Both the position numbers and the translations under genes were made by a program. Source: Rhodanobacter sp. FW104-R8 (lineage in GTDB: Bacteria; Pseudomonadota; Gammaproteobacteria; Xanthomonadales; Rhodanobacteraceae). Taken from it: DNA of 64,000 bases. The stretch lies in contig NZ_LVJR01000017.1 in NCBI RefSeq assembly GCF_001617365.1, positions 23,157 through 87,156 on the forward strand. The letters run 5' to 3'. Below are positions 12,068 through 27,547 of this stretch, piece by piece; within the stretch, counting starts at the first letter, position 1, and every line of letters starts with the position of its first letter. Below the pieces are notes generated by a model that was not told where the DNA came from, searched no databases, and was given only the letters and a program-made list of their open reading frames with translations.

Positions 12068-13012
12068 ATGCAGCAGCGCCCGCTCGGCCACTCGCCGCTT
12101 TCCATCGCCCCGCTTGCCTTCGGCGGCAACGTGTTCGGCTGGAGCGCCGACGAGAAGCGCTCGTTCGAGCTGCTCGACGCCTTCGTCGACGCCGGCGGCA
12201 ACCTCATCGACACCGCGGACGTCTATTCGGCGTGGGTGCCCGGCAACCGCGGCGGCGAGTCGGAAACCATCATCGGCAAGTGGCTGAAGAAGAGCGGCAA
12301 GCGCGAGCAGGTGGTGCTCGCCACCAAGGTGTCCAAGTGGGCCGAACACCCCGGCCTGTCGCCGGTGAACATCCGCCAGGCGGTGGACGGCTCGCTGAAG
12401 CGTCTGCAGGTCGACTGCATCGACCTGTACCAGGCACACGACGACGACGCCAGCGTGTCGATGGAGGACACCCTGGGCGAGTTCGCCCGGTTGATCGAGG
12501 CCGGCAAGGTGCGCGCGATCGGCGCCTCCAACTTCAGCGCCGCACGCTTCGCCGACGCGCTCGCCGTATCGAAGCGGCACGGCCTGCCGCGCTACGAGAG
12601 CCTGCAGCCGGAATACAACCTGGTCAGCCGCGCCGGCTACGAGCAGGAGCTGGAGCCGCTGATCCGCCGCGAGCACGTCGGCGTGATCAGCTACTACGCG
12701 CTGGCCAGCGGCTTCCTCAGCGGCAAGTACCGCAGCGCGGCCGACCTGGCCAAGAGCCGCGCGCGCGGCGGCGCAGTGAAGAAGTACCTCAACCCGCACG
12801 GCCTGCAGGTGCTCGACGTACTCGACGCGGTGGCCGCCGCGCATCGCGCCACCCCGGCGCAGGTCGCGCTGGCCTGGCTGATCGCCCGGCCCGGCCTCAC
12901 CGCGCCGATCGTCAGCGCCACCAGCGTGGAGCAGCTGCGCGAACTGCTCGGCGCCACTTCATTGCAGCTGAGCGACAACGAGATCGCGCAACTGGACCTG
13001 GCCAGCGCCTGA
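12068..13012 (+). CDS. Aldo/keto reductase
   Basis: NADPH-dependent aldo/keto reductase of 314 residues, TIM barrel. It begins MQQRPLGHSPLSIAPLAFGGNVFGW. Active-site residues appear in NLIDTADVYS (Asp, Tyr) and VLATKVSKW (Lys); other signatures are IDLYQAHDDD, VRAIGASNFS and LQPEYNLVSR, with VSATSVEQLRELLGA for cofactor binding near the C-terminus. This is the YajO/AKR11-13-like group, with unknown physiological substrate. A GAGG sequence precedes the ATG. The gene ends in a palindromic repeat convergent with the TraB-family gene. Confidence 0.9.
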   Translation: MQQRPLGHSPLSIAPLAFGGNVFGWSADEKRSFELLDAFVDAGGNLIDTADVYSAWVPGNRGGESETIIGKWLKKSGKREQVVLATKVSKWAEHPGLSPVNIRQAVDGSLKRLQVDCIDLYQAHDDDASVSMEDTLGEFARLIEAGKVRAIGASNFSAARFADALAVSKRHGLPRYESLQPEYNLVSRAGYEQELEPLIRREHVGVISYYALASGFLSGKYRSAADLAKSRARGGAVKKYLNPHGLQVLDVLDAVAAAHRATPAQVALAWLIARPGLTAPIVSATSVEQLRELLGATSLQLSDNEIAQLDLASA

Positions 13013-13017
13013 CCATT

Positions 13018-13095
13018 CGTAGGGCGGGCACCGCCCGCCGCTCCTCATTACCGCACCATGCGAAGCAAGAGCCGGCGGGCCGTGCCCGCCCTACG
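13018..13095. repeat. Palindromic repeat, GGGCGGGCAC family, copy 2
   Basis: Inverted arms of 23 bp (13018-13040 and 13073-13095) with one mismatch, the same family as 9493-9550. It lies exactly between the convergent aldo/keto reductase and TraB-family genes, so it can serve as a bidirectional transcription stop. Confidence 0.85.
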
Positions 13096-13104
13096 AAAAG
13101 TGGC

Positions 13105-14106
13105 TCACTCCGGCGCGTCGACCTGGTAGCCCTCGGCCTGCAGCGCGGCCAGGTAGCCATCCGGCTTCAGCAGCTCGTCCATCGGCAACAAGGCGAAGGT
13201 CTGCGCGTTGCCGGCCAGCGCCTTGCGCGCGGCGGCCAGCCATGTCGCGCGCTGCTTCGCCGGCACGTCGTCGAGGCCGAGCGTCTGCGCGAAGCCGGCG
13301 CCGGCGACCGCCGCCACGCAGGCATCGTGGCGATCGCTGTCGGGCAACTCGCGCAGCGCCTGCAGGTCGCCGGTGGCCCAGGCGTTGGCGCGCGCGGTCA
13401 TCGCCGGCATGTCGTGCTCGACGCTGTCCAGGGTGCGGATGAAGCAGGTGGTGTCGCGCGGCGCGGCCTGCTTGAACGCCTTGATCGCCGCGCGCGGGTG
13501 CTCGATCAGCACGTGGTAGTCGGTCGGCAGTTCCGGCACGCCGCTGCGTTTGGCCAGCTCGTCCACGCTCGCCTCGACCCCGCCGGAGCGGCTCAGCCCG
13601 TTCGCCTTCAGCGCCTTCTTGTACAGCTCCTGCGCGGCGAACAGTGGCCGCCAGCGCTCGACGCCGCGGTCGTCGCCCAGGTACTTCAGCTTCAGCACCT
13701 GCCAGCGTGCATACACCGGCGGCGGCAGCACCTGCTGCAGGGTCGCGCCGTCATCGTTCTTGCGCGCACTGTAGGCCGAAGGCAGCAGGAACAGCTTGCC
13801 GAGGAAGCCGACGTCGGCCTTCAGCTGCACCGAGGGCTCCCGCAGCACCTGCTGCGAGGCGCCGAGCACCTGCTCCACCTCGCGCGATTGCCACTGCATG
13901 GCGCGCGGCAGCGGCGACAGCGTGCCGAGCACCCACATCACGTGCCCGTCCTTCGATACCTTCCACAGGCCGGGCCCGGGCTGCACGCCGCTCACCACCA
14001 CCACGGGCAGGTTGGCCACCTCGGGAGGCGGCGCGGCGGCCGATTGCGCAAACGCCGGCGGCATGCCGCCCAGCGCGAACAGGAAAGCCACGTGCAACAG
14101 ACGCAT
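13105..14106 (-). CDS. TraB/GumN-family secreted protein
   Basis: Exported protein of 333 residues of the TraB/GumN family. ATG 14106 is chosen because GGAG lies 8 bases upstream and a signal peptide follows at once ([20 protein letters not shown]). The conserved family start [22 protein letters not shown] contains the GT-(H/L)-xLP-type motif at about residues 50-70. The C-terminal [23 protein letters not shown] resembles the family ending in which a conserved acidic residue precedes GLL. Function is unresolved; some relatives are proposed metalloproteases. Confidence 0.8.
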   Translation of the reverse strand: MRLLHVAFLFALGGMPPAFAQSAAAPPPEVANLPVVVVSGVQPGPGLWKVSKDGHVMWVLGTLSPLPRAMQWQSREVEQVLGASQQVLREPSVQLKADVGFLGKLFLLPSAYSARKNDDGATLQQVLPPPVYARWQVLKLKYLGDDRGVERWRPLFAAQELYKKALKANGLSRSGGVEASVDELAKRSGVPELPTDYHVLIEHPRAAIKAFKQAAPRDTTCFIRTLDSVEHDMPAMTARANAWATGDLQALRELPDSDRHDACVAAVAGAGFAQTLGLDDVPAKQRATWLAAARKALAGNAQTFALLPMDELLKPDGYLAALQAEGYQVDAPE

Positions 14107-14248
14107 CGGATCGCTCCATGCCAAACGCCGGGCATTGTGGCAGGCCGATCCTGAGCCGCAGATGGCCGGCGACATGCACATCGGCATCGCACACGAGACG
14201 GGGCGCCTTGCGACGCCCCGTCTCGTGTGCGGCCATTGCCTCAGCGCG

Positions 14249-16525
<2,277 letters not shown>

Positions 16526-16617
16526 TCATTGTCGCGCGAATACCGACATGGGGCCACCGACCAAGCGGTCCGCATGCCAGAATCGGTGTTTGCCGGACGC
16601 ACCCGGATCATCGGCAC

Positions 16618-19600
16618 ATGCACGACGAATTCGCCCACCTGCTGCAACGCGCCGAGTGGCGCTCCAGCTTCGACGAACGCACGCTGGAACGCGCCCGCGC
16701 CTATGCCCGTGACGGCAGCGTGTCGAATCTGCACAGTCGCATCGAGGGCGACGCCCATGTGCTCACTGCGCAGATCGACGGCAGCCGCGGCGAGCGGTAC
16801 GACTGCCGGGTGGACGTGAACGATCACGGCAAATGGCTCACCGTGGACACCGACTGCAGCTGCCCGGTGGGCGTCGACTGCAAACATGCCGCCGCCATGC
16901 TGATGGTGGCGGCCGGCGAGGGCACAGGGACGGCGAAGCCCACCGAACCGGCCTGGTTGAGCACACCGCGCGCCGGCACGGAAACGGCGGGCGCCAACGA
17001 GGGTTTGACGTCGTGGGAGCACTGGTTGCAGACGCTGCGGCCACCTGCCGGCAACCACGAAGCCGAACCGGAACGCCGCTTCGGCGTGATCTTGCGCGGA
17101 GACGGCATGTCGCCGATCGCGGGCCTGCTGGCCTACCCCGCCTGGCTGCGCCCGTCGAAGCAGCCGACCCGCAGCGGACTGGTCGACCCGCAACCGCTGC
17201 AGCTGGATAGCCGCCACGGCGCCGTTCCCACGCCGGCCGGCGGCTGGCCGGCCGCGGCGGCAGCCGCCCTGGTCACCCTGGTACAGCGCCAGTACGTGCC
17301 CGTCGGCAACCAGCGCTGGGCGCCGATCCGCGCCGCCCACGAGGAGCAGGCGCTGGAATATCTGCTGGCGCACTTCCCGGTCTGGTTTGAACGCGGATCC
17401 ACACCGCTGCAGCGCGCCGAACCGCAACCGCTGCAGCTGTACTGGCAGGAATCCACCGACGGCAGCCAGCAACTGCGCGCGTGCGTGGCGGCCAGCGACG
17501 GCGTGCTGCTGCGCGGTGCCGGCCTGTGGCACGTGCAACCCGCGCAGGGTCGCTACAGCCGCGTGGATGGCGACCCGCATCTGCTGGACTGCCTGTCACA
17601 CGCGCCCGTGCTGCAGCCTGCGCAGGTCGCCGCACTGCGCCAGCGGCTGCAGCGCGGCGACCTGCCCCGGACGCTGCCCAGCCCGATCGACCGCGGTCCG
17701 GCCCAGGTCGTGCGCGTGCCTCCGCAGCCAGTGCTGAACCTGCGCGCCGTCACGCTGAAAACCTGGTCCGGAAAATCACACGACATCGGCTTCGCGCGCC
17801 TGGACTTCGACTATGCGGGCCTCCGCCTGCCGCCGACCGACGGCAGGCGTGCGGTCGAACGGCGGCTGCACGACGGCCACCTGCAGGAGATCCATCGCGA
17901 CCTGGCCGCCGAGCAACAGGCGGCCGGGCAACTGGAAAAGTTTGGCGCGTTGCGCCCCGGCCAGGCGCTGTACGAGTACCACCTGCACGGCCACGATGTC
18001 GCCGCCAACGACCGCGCGCTGCGTCCCCATCCGCGCAAGCCCCCGTTGGCGCCGCACGACTGGCGCGACACCATCGACCAGCTCGCCGCCGCCGGTTTTC
18101 GCATCGAGTACGAGCCCGGCTTCCCGCACGACGAACTGGTCGACATCGACGCCTGGCACGCCGACATCCAGACCAGCAGCAACGCCTGGTTCGACGTCTC
18201 GCTCGGCATCGACATCGGCGGCCAGCGCGTCGACCTGCTGCCGATATTGCGCCGCGTGCTGGCCGACCCGGCCTTTCCCCGCGTCGCCCCCGCACGCGAA
18301 AGCAAGGGCGCCGTCTGGCGCGTGATGGTGGACGAGAAACGCAGCGTCGAGATGCCGCTGGCGCGCCTGCGCGCGCTGATCGAGCCGCTGCTGGAATGGC
18401 TCGAAGGGGGCGAGGCGCTGCGCCTGCACCGCAGCCAGGCGCACCGCCTGCAGGCGCTGGCCGACGATGCTCAACTCAGCTGGCGCGGCGGCGAGGCGCT
18501 GCGCGTGCAATTGGATCTGCTCGATGGCGCCACGCGCAGCGCGAAGGCACCGAAAGGCTTCAAGGCCACCCTGCGCCCCTACCAGCGCGACGGCCTGGCC
18601 TGGCTGGATTTCCTCGGCGCAGCGGGCCTGGGCGGCATCCTCGCCGACGACATGGGGCTGGGCAAGACCGTGCAAGTGCTGGCGCACATCCTCGGCGAAA
18701 AGCAGCGCGGCCGACTGGCCGAGCCGGCGCTGGTGATCTGCCCCACCTCGCTGGTCGGCAACTGGCAGGCCGAGTCCGCGCGCTTCGCGCCTGCGCTGAA
18801 CGTACTGGTGATCCACGGCGCCGACCGCGCCGATCGCTACGACGACATCGCCGCGCACGACCTGGTCATCACCACCTATCCGCTGCTGCCGCGCGACCGC
18901 GACAAACTGGTGGAAACACGTTTCGCCCTGCTGGTGCTGGACGAGGCACAGGCGATCAAGAACGCCGCCAGCCAGGCCGCCCAGGTGGTACGCGAGATCC
19001 CTGCCACGCGGCGGCTGGCGATGACCGGCACCCCGCTGGAAAACCACCTCGGCGAACTGTGGGCGCAGTTCGACGCGGTGGAACCGGGCCTGCTCGGCAG
19101 TCAGCGCCAGTTCGCCCGGCTGTACCGCACGCCGATCGAGAAGCGTCGCGACAACGAACGCCAGCAACGTCTTAACCGCCGCATCGGCCCGCTGCTGCTG
19201 CGCCGGCGCAAGGACGACGTGCTCACCGAGCTGCCACCCAAGAGCGAGATCGTGCGCACGCTGGAACTCGAAGGTGACCAGCGCGCGCTGTACGAAACCC
19301 TGCGCCTGGCCCAGCACCAGCGCGTGCAGCAGGTGGTGAAGGAACGCGGCCTGGCGCAGGCCGGCATCATCGTGCTCGACGCGCTGCTGAAACTGCGCCA
19401 GGCCTGCTGCGACCCGCGCCTGGTCAAGCTGCCCAGCGCGAAGAAGGTCGGGGCCAGCGCCAAGCTCGACGCCCTGCTCGAACTGCTCGACGGCCTGCTC
19501 GACGACGGCCGCCGCGTGCTGCTGTTCTCGCAGTTCACCGAGATGCTCGCGCTGATCGAAGCAGCACTCGCCAAACGCGGCATCGCCCACCAGACCCTCA

Positions 19601-19974
19601 CCGGGCAGACCCCGGCGCGCGAACGCACCGCCCTGGTCAAGCGCTTCCAGCAAGGCAACGTGCCGCTGTTCCTGATCAGCCTGAAAGCCGGCGGCGTCGG
19701 CCTGAACCTCACCGCCGCCGACACCGTGATCCACTACGACCCGTGGTGGAACCCCGCGGTGGAAGCCCAGGCCACCGACCGCGCTCACCGCATCGGCCAG
19801 GACAAGCCGGTGTTCGTCTACAAGCTGATCGCCAGCGGCACAGTGGAAGAAAAGATCCAGGCTATGCAGGGCCGCAAGGCCGAGCTGGCGCACGCCGTGC
19901 TCGAAGGCGGCGGCGCCAGCACCAAGTTGCGCTTTGACGAGGATGACCTGCGCGAGCTGTTCGCACCGCTTTAG
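16618..19974 (+). CDS. SNF2-family helicase with SWIM zinc finger
   Basis: DEAD-like SF2 ATPase of 1118 residues. The N-terminus has a SWIM zinc finger, DCSCPVGVDCKHA, at about residues 80-92. The SNF2 ATPase in the C-terminal half has ILADDMGLGKTVQVLAHIL (Walker A), LLVLDEAQAIKN (Walker B), MTGTPLENHLGELW (motif III) and helicase C motifs LKAGGVGLNLTAADTVIHYDPWWNP and QATDRAHRIGQ. This architecture matches bacterial HepA/RapA-like DNA translocases of unknown role. It is the last gene before the CRISPR locus, with 485 bp between, and I see no reason to place it in that system. Confidence 0.9.
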   Translation: MHDEFAHLLQRAEWRSSFDERTLERARAYARDGSVSNLHSRIEGDAHVLTAQIDGSRGERYDCRVDVNDHGKWLTVDTDCSCPVGVDCKHAAAMLMVAAGEGTGTAKPTEPAWLSTPRAGTETAGANEGLTSWEHWLQTLRPPAGNHEAEPERRFGVILRGDGMSPIAGLLAYPAWLRPSKQPTRSGLVDPQPLQLDSRHGAVPTPAGGWPAAAAAALVTLVQRQYVPVGNQRWAPIRAAHEEQALEYLLAHFPVWFERGSTPLQRAEPQPLQLYWQESTDGSQQLRACVAASDGVLLRGAGLWHVQPAQGRYSRVDGDPHLLDCLSHAPVLQPAQVAALRQRLQRGDLPRTLPSPIDRGPAQVVRVPPQPVLNLRAVTLKTWSGKSHDIGFARLDFDYAGLRLPPTDGRRAVERRLHDGHLQEIHRDLAAEQQAAGQLEKFGALRPGQALYEYHLHGHDVAANDRALRPHPRKPPLAPHDWRDTIDQLAAAGFRIEYEPGFPHDELVDIDAWHADIQTSSNAWFDVSLGIDIGGQRVDLLPILRRVLADPAFPRVAPARESKGAVWRVMVDEKRSVEMPLARLRALIEPLLEWLEGGEALRLHRSQAHRLQALADDAQLSWRGGEALRVQLDLLDGATRSAKAPKGFKATLRPYQRDGLAWLDFLGAAGLGGILADDMGLGKTVQVLAHILGEKQRGRLAEPALVICPTSLVGNWQAESARFAPALNVLVIHGADRADRYDDIAAHDLVITTYPLLPRDRDKLVETRFALLVLDEAQAIKNAASQAAQVVREIPATRRLAMTGTPLENHLGELWAQFDAVEPGLLGSQRQFARLYRTPIEKRRDNERQQRLNRRIGPLLLRRRKDDVLTELPPKSEIVRTLELEGDQRALYETLRLAQHQRVQQVVKERGLAQAGIIVLDALLKLRQACCDPRLVKLPSAKKVGASAKLDALLELLDGLLDDGRRVLLFSQFTEMLALIEAALAKRGIAHQTLTGQTPARERTALVKRFQQGNVPLFLISLKAGGVGLNLTAADTVIHYDPWWNPAVEAQATDRAHRIGQDKPVFVYKLIASGTVEEKIQAMQGRKAELAHAVLEGGGASTKLRFDEDDLRELFAPL

Positions 19975-20459
19975 CTGCCACACCTGCGCCCCACATCGCA
20001 CAACACCAGGGACAGCGCGCTCCCACCTGTGTGTTGACCAAGACGCGCTGAAAACGAAGTCTCCAGACCGGAGGATGCGTGTAGTGATGCCGGCTGCGTC
20101 GCAGGATATGCGACTGCCGCATGCGACAAGCATTTGCCATGTCCGCAAACGCGGGCGTAGGCTCCGACACCAGGGGGACATGCATGGATACGCATATCCG
20201 GTCACCATTTCGCACCGACAGGTGCGAAACGGTCGCTGCACTACGGCGATACACCGCTCAATCCACCCGGCAAGTGTCGGGAGCACTCTCCTGCTCCCGT
20301 TTATCTCGCTCCACCATCAGCCGCCACGCGCACCCCGCCCGTGGCGACCGCCGTCATGCCTCGGGAAATCGATATGGAATTTGATGCTTTCTTTTGCCGG
20401 GCGTCCGGCCAATCTGGGGATACGCCAAGCTTCTGACAAGAAGGAAAGATTCGATACCC
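19975..20459. other. Gene-poor region upstream of the cas operon
   Basis: The 485 bp between the SNF2 gene and cas3 hold no convincing gene. The likely cas promoter lies here but I could not pin a good -35/-10 pair. Clear structures are the perfect inverted repeat TTTCGCACC-GACA-GGTGCGAAA at 20208-20229 and the smaller dyad GGATA-CGCA-TATCC at about 20186-20199. AAGGAAAG near 20441-20448 is the cas3 ribosome-binding site. Confidence 0.55.
20208..20229. promoter_or_regulatory. Perfect 9-bp inverted repeat upstream of cas3
   Basis: TTTCGCACC (20208-20216) and GGTGCGAAA (20221-20229) flank GACA. With no T-tract after it, it is more likely an operator or an mRNA hairpin than a terminator. It lies about 230 bp before cas3. 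Its regulatory role is inferred from position only. Confidence 0.45.
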
Positions 20460-23302
20460 ATGAACGACATGCCTGCAACCAAGAGGGATGCGACGGTGTT
20501 CGCCCAGCAATTCGAAACGCTGACAGGATTCAAGCCAATGCGGTGGCAACAGCGCCTGTATGACGAACACTTCGTCAAGGGTTCATTGCCTTCGGCGGTC
20601 AGCTTGCCCACCGGCCTAGGCAAGACGGCGGTCATGGCGATCTGGATGATTGCGCTGGCGCAGCAGATGAAGTCAGGTCGAGTCAGCTTGCCCCGCCGCC
20701 TGGTCTATGTTGTGGACCGGCGCACCGTGGTTGATCAGGCGACGAAGTTCGCCGAAGACTTGCGAGCGAATCTGGGCAAACCTGAAGCCAGCGAGCTTGC
20801 TGCTGCCTTAGGCCTGGGCGAAGGCGAACTCTTGCCCATCTCCACCCTGCGCGGTCAGTTCGTGGACAACCGCGACTGGTTGGAAGACCCCTCGCGCCTG
20901 GCCATCGTCGTCGGCACGGTGGACATGATCGGTTCGCGCCAGTTGTTCGAGGGCTACGGCGTTAGCCGCAAGATGCGGCCATACCACGCCGGACTGCTGG
21001 GTGCGGACACGCTGGTGCTGCTGGACGAAGCGCACCTGGTGCCGCCCTTCGAGGCGCTGCTGGCCGAGATAACCGAGAACACCAAGCGATATGGTCCGAG
21101 GGATGAAGGGCTCGGCCGACTGATTCCGAAATTTCAACTATTGCCGTTGTCGGCCACCGGGCGCAGACAGACGCTGCAGCCATTTACGCTGGAAGAAAAG
21201 GATTTCCACGATCCCGACGATGCCACCGTGCTGGAACGTCTATTCGCGAAAAAGCGCCTGACCCTGCTCGAGCGGGGTGGCAGAAACCTTGAAGACGCCT
21301 TGGCCTGGCAAGCCTGGGCCCTGGCGCGAGAGACTCATGGGCAGAACGATGACGAGAACACCAAGACAACCTTCAAGCCCGTACGCGTCATCGTCTATTG
21401 CAATTCTCGCGACGTGGCAGAGAAGGTCGAGGCCGCACTGAACAATAAAGCCAAGAAAACCCCTGTTGATGGAAGGACGGAGCTTTTCGTTGGCGCGCGC
21501 CGGGTGAGGGAACGTATCAACGCAGAACAGAGATTGAGAGACCTAGGCTTCCTTGCGGGCATGGGCGAGCAAACCGCGCCCGCCTTTCTGGTGGCCACCT
21601 CGGCGGGCGAAGTCGGGATCGACCTGGATGCCGACCACATGGTCTGCGACCTCGTGGCGTGGGAGCGCATGGTGCAGCGTTTTGGACGCGTGAATCGGCG
21701 CGGCGGCGAAGGGCGGCGGGCGGACATCGTGGTGCTCCTTGAATCGGAGCCAAAACCCAAAAAGGCGGCGCAAGATGCGCTAAATAAACCAGAGGGGCTG
21801 CGTAACGACAAAGAACATAGGGCCATTGAGGACTATCAAAAGTCAGTCGAGACGGCCCAGATGGAGCAAAAGAAGTTGCAAGCACCTTTCGGAGAGGCTT
21901 TGCAGAAGCACCTAGACGACAGCTTCGACGTCAGCCCCGAATCCCTGCGCCAACTGAACGAACAAGCCGGCAAGGACGAAAAACTGGCCCAACTCATCGC
22001 CGATGCCAGCTCCCCCATGCCGCTGCGCCCAGCGCTCAATCGCGCGCTAGTGGATGCCTGGAGTATGACTTCTTTGCCCGAGCACACCGGGCGCCCCGAA
22101 GTTGTGCCTTGGCTACGTGGCTGGGTGGATGAGTTGCCACAAACCTCGGTGGTTTGGCGCAAATACCTGCCTGTGCGCACAAAGCCGCAGGTGGCGGAGA
22201 AGGAAATCGAGGACTTCTTCGAGGCTGCGCCCATCCACACCAGCGAGAAGCTGGAGACGGAGACGTTCCGCATCATGGGGTGGTTGCAGACGCGAGCAGA
22301 TACGCACATGCCGGACGACATCATCGGGATATTGCTTGGGACAGATGGGGAGGCTGTTCAGGTACTGAAGCGAAAGGATGTCCCGTTGTCCAAGGGCGCG
22401 TCGGACTACGACAAGAAAAGGTTCCAGTCGCTCTTGTCCGGCAAAACGCTGGTGATGTCTGCCAGCTTCGGTGGGCTCAACGGTGGCTTGCTCAGTAATG
22501 GCGCAGATGAGGTGCCTCCCACTGCCGATGGTGATGAGCCTTGGATGGGTGCAGACGCAGCCACGCCCGTCATCCACTTTCGCATCATCGAACGCGCCGC
22601 GGAACCTGACAAAGACAGCGACGACGTCTGGCGCGAAAGTCTGCGTTTCGACCGGAAGCGCAACGACGACGGCGAGGCCACGCTCTGGCTCTCCATCCAG
22701 AAATGGCGCAACGCCTCCAACACCGAGAACGACCGCGCCGAAGGGCGACCACAGGCGCTGGCCGAACACCAGTGTTGGGCGGCGAAGTGCGCAGAAGCGA
22801 TCGGCAAGCGACTGCGTTTGCCGGATGACTACATCGCCATGCTGGTGACCGCCGCGCGACTGCATGACGAAGGCAAGCGCGCCAAACGCTGGCAACGAGC
22901 ATTCAACGCGGAACGTGACAAGAAGAAATGCGGCATATCTGACGACTTGGCAAAAACGCGCGGCCCCATCAATCAGGCCGTGCTGGGCGGCTACCGGCAT
23001 GAATTCGGTTCGCTGCCGCGTGCGCTGGACGACGTCGAGTTCAAGAAGCTCCCGAACGAATTGCAGGACCTCGCCCTGCACCTGATCGCCGCGCACCACG
23101 GCTACGCACGGCCCTTGATCGCCACCGCCGGTTGCGAGGATGCGCCCCCCTCCGCACTGGAAGAACGCGCCCGCGAAGTGGCCTTGCGCTTTGCCCGCCT
23201 GCAAAAGCGCTGGGGGCCGTGGGGCCTGGCGTGGTGGGAGGCACTGCTGCGCGCCGCCGATGCGCAGGCCTCGCGTGACAACGACAAGAGAGAGAAGAAC
23301 TG

Positions 23303-23303
<1 letters not shown>
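20460..23303 (+). CDS. cas3: Type I-G Cas3 helicase with C-terminal HD nuclease
   Basis: CRISPR interference helicase-nuclease recruited by Cascade to unwind and degrade target DNA, 947 residues from ATG 20460 (AAGGAAAG upstream). The helicase comes first: Walker A SLPTGLGKTAVM at about 48-59, DEAH box VLLDEAHLVPP at about 187-197, and helicase C motifs ATSAGEVGIDLDADHMVCD and MVQRFGRVNRRGG. The HD nuclease is at the C-terminus: AARLHDEGKRAKRW near residue 800 and HLIAAHHGYARP near 879. HD-last order is characteristic of I-U/I-G Cas3, unlike most type I systems. Its stop overlaps the csb3 start (TGATG). Base composition looks lower in GC than the flanking chromosome. Confidence 0.93.
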
Positions 23304-25375
<2,072 letters not shown>

Positions 25376-25376
<1 letters not shown>

Positions 25377-27547
25377 TGACCCGCGCCCTCCTCATCTCCG
25401 TCCGCTTCCACGACAACCGCTACCATGGCACGGGCGACTGGCCGCCATCGCCGGCGCGCCTGTTCCAGGCGCTGGTGGCGGCAGCGACGTTACCGGGGCT
25501 GGATACCGACAAGCGCAATGCGCTCAAGTGGCTGGAAAAGCTTGGCGCACCAACTATCGCTGCGCCTGCAGCGCACAGCGGGCAGAACGTCAATCTGTTC
25601 GTGCCGAACAACGATCTGGATGCCAAGGGTGGCGACGTTCGGCGCATCGCGGAAATCCGCAGCGCGACCAAGCATATCCGCCCGCGCCTGTTTGACGCCA
25701 CCGTGCCGCTGCTCTACATCTGGCACTTTGACGGCGACGAAAGCCAGGCCAAGTGCATCTGCAACATTGCCAACGACCTCTATCAACTTGGCCGTGGCGT
25801 GGATATGGCTTGGGCAATTGGTGAACTGGTCGATGAAGCAAGGGTCGAAGAGCAGCTGGGCGACTATCCCAGCGTCATCTACCGCCCATCCGAGAGCGGC
25901 AAGGGCCTGGCGTTGGATTGCCCTGACGACGGTTCGCTCGATAGCCTCGAAATTCGGCACAAAGCGAACGCTCAACGCTTCACGCACGTCAACAGCAAAA
26001 CCCAGTTTACGAATGCACCCAGACCGCGTTTTCGTACCGTTTCCTACAACAGCCCGGCAGCGCGCCTGCTGTTCGAATTGCGGTGCACCACCGCGCCCGG
26101 CGCACCCTTTGCGCCTTGGCCGTTGAAAAGCGCGGCGGCACTGGTTCGGACGTTGCGTGACGGCGCATGCGCGCGGCTTGAAAAGCACTTCAATGGCAGC
26201 GGTGTGGTGGAGAAGGTGCTGATCGGCCGCAACGCCACCGAAGCCGACAAGACACAGCGCATCCGTATCATCCCGCTACCGTCCATCGGCCATGTCCATG
26301 CCGACCCTGACATTCGCCGCGTGCTGGTGGAGGTGCCGCCGGATTGCCCGATACGCGCGGACGATGTTGCCTGGGGCTTTGCGGGCCTGGAAGTCATTTC
26401 GCCCGTGCTCAACGAAGAAACCGGCGAAATCCTCTCCTCACCGGTCGAACTGGTGAAGGCGGATGGCGACTCCATGCTGGCGCATTACGGCGTGACGGAA
26501 GAACGTACTTCTCGCCTGTGGCGCAGCGTGACGCCGCTGGCTTTGCCGGAGGATGCAAAGCGGCGGCGTATCAATCCCGCCAAATTGCGCGAGGAAGCCA
26601 AGGGCGGCAAAGAGCGTGCCGATGAACAGCAGTGTGCCTGCTATGCCGTCATACAGGCGCTGTACCATGCCGGCCGGCGTGAAAAGGTGGCCGGTCTTCG
26701 CGTGCAGCGCGAACCCTTCTATGCCAAGGGCGAACGCGCCGAAGCCTTTGCGACCGGTACGCGCTTTTCAAAGCACCAGCTTTGGCACGTAGAAATCGAA
26801 TTTGCCGAAGCCGTCAGCGGGCCGCTGCTGCTGGGAAACGGGCGTTACAGTGGTCTGGGCTTGATGGCTCCGGTTCAACAAGTAGAAGGCGTACTGGCAT
26901 TCAGCATCGTGGATGGCCTGGCCGCCGACGCCGAACCTTTGCAACTGGCTCGCGCTCTGCGCCGGGCCGTGATGACGCGAGTGCAGAACGAAATGGGTGC
27001 ACGGGAAAAGCTTCCCGTTTTTTTCACCGGTCACGAAGCCGATGGCTCCACAGCGCGGCGTGGCGGGCACGCGCATCTGGCTTTCGTGCCCGACTTGGCG
27101 CGCCAGCGCCTGCTGGTGATTGCCCCGCACGTGATTGAACACCGGAAACCATTCAAGGATGAATGCGACCATCTGAAAACGCTGGCGCGTGCACTGGCCG
27201 GTTTGAGTGAATTGCGCGCGGGGCGTGCCGGCAAGCTCGGACTGAAACGGGTGGAAGTCAACCCAGATACCGACCCGCTGTTCGCCCCATCCAAAGCATG
27301 GGCAGTAGCCACACCCTACGCGCCCACACGCCACGCCAAGCGAAATGGCCGCGATTCCCTGCAAAACGATGTGTTGCGAGAAGTGCAGCGCCGTCAGTTG
27401 CCTGTGCCGCTGGCGGTAGAGGAGAAAGGCGCGAATTTGTTGTTGAGATTCAGCGTGGCCGTGCCAGGTCCCGTGATGCTGGGCAAGACGATGCATTTCG
27501 GTGGCGGCTTATTCACTTGCTGCGTTAAGGAACGTGATCATACGTGA
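25376..27547 (+). CDS. csb2: Type I-G Csb2 (Cas5-Cas6 fusion)
   Basis: Protein of 723 residues of the Csb2/GSU0054 family, a Cas5-Cas6 fusion that processes the pre-crRNA and caps the crRNA 5' end in Cascade. The N-terminal RAMP start MTRALLISVRFHDNRYHGTGDWPPSPARLFQAL is typical. Two glycine-rich RAMP loops are visible, GPLLLGNGRYSGLGLM near residue 482 and GPVMLGKTMHFGGGLF near 700. No separate cas5 or cas6 gene is present. It ends the interference operon; hipBA follows about 210 bp downstream. Confidence 0.9.

Noticed and set aside
16618..19974. SNF2 helicase as part of a DISARM-like or other defence system with the CRISPR locus
   Set aside because: No methyltransferase, DrmB or other partner genes adjoin it, and 485 bp with no operon link separates it from cas3. 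SWIM-SNF2 genes are common outside defence loci.
20186..20199. GGATA-CGCA-TATCC upstream of cas3 as a HipB operator
   Set aside because: The half-sites recall the E. coli HipB operator, but orientation and spacing differ, and the local hipBA promoter has a different dyad (GTCATT/AATGAC). Not enough to claim HipB control.
17776..20286. An 836-codon minus-strand frame opposite the SNF2 gene
   Set aside because: Antisense shadow; the plus strand carries a complete SNF2 protein with all motifs.
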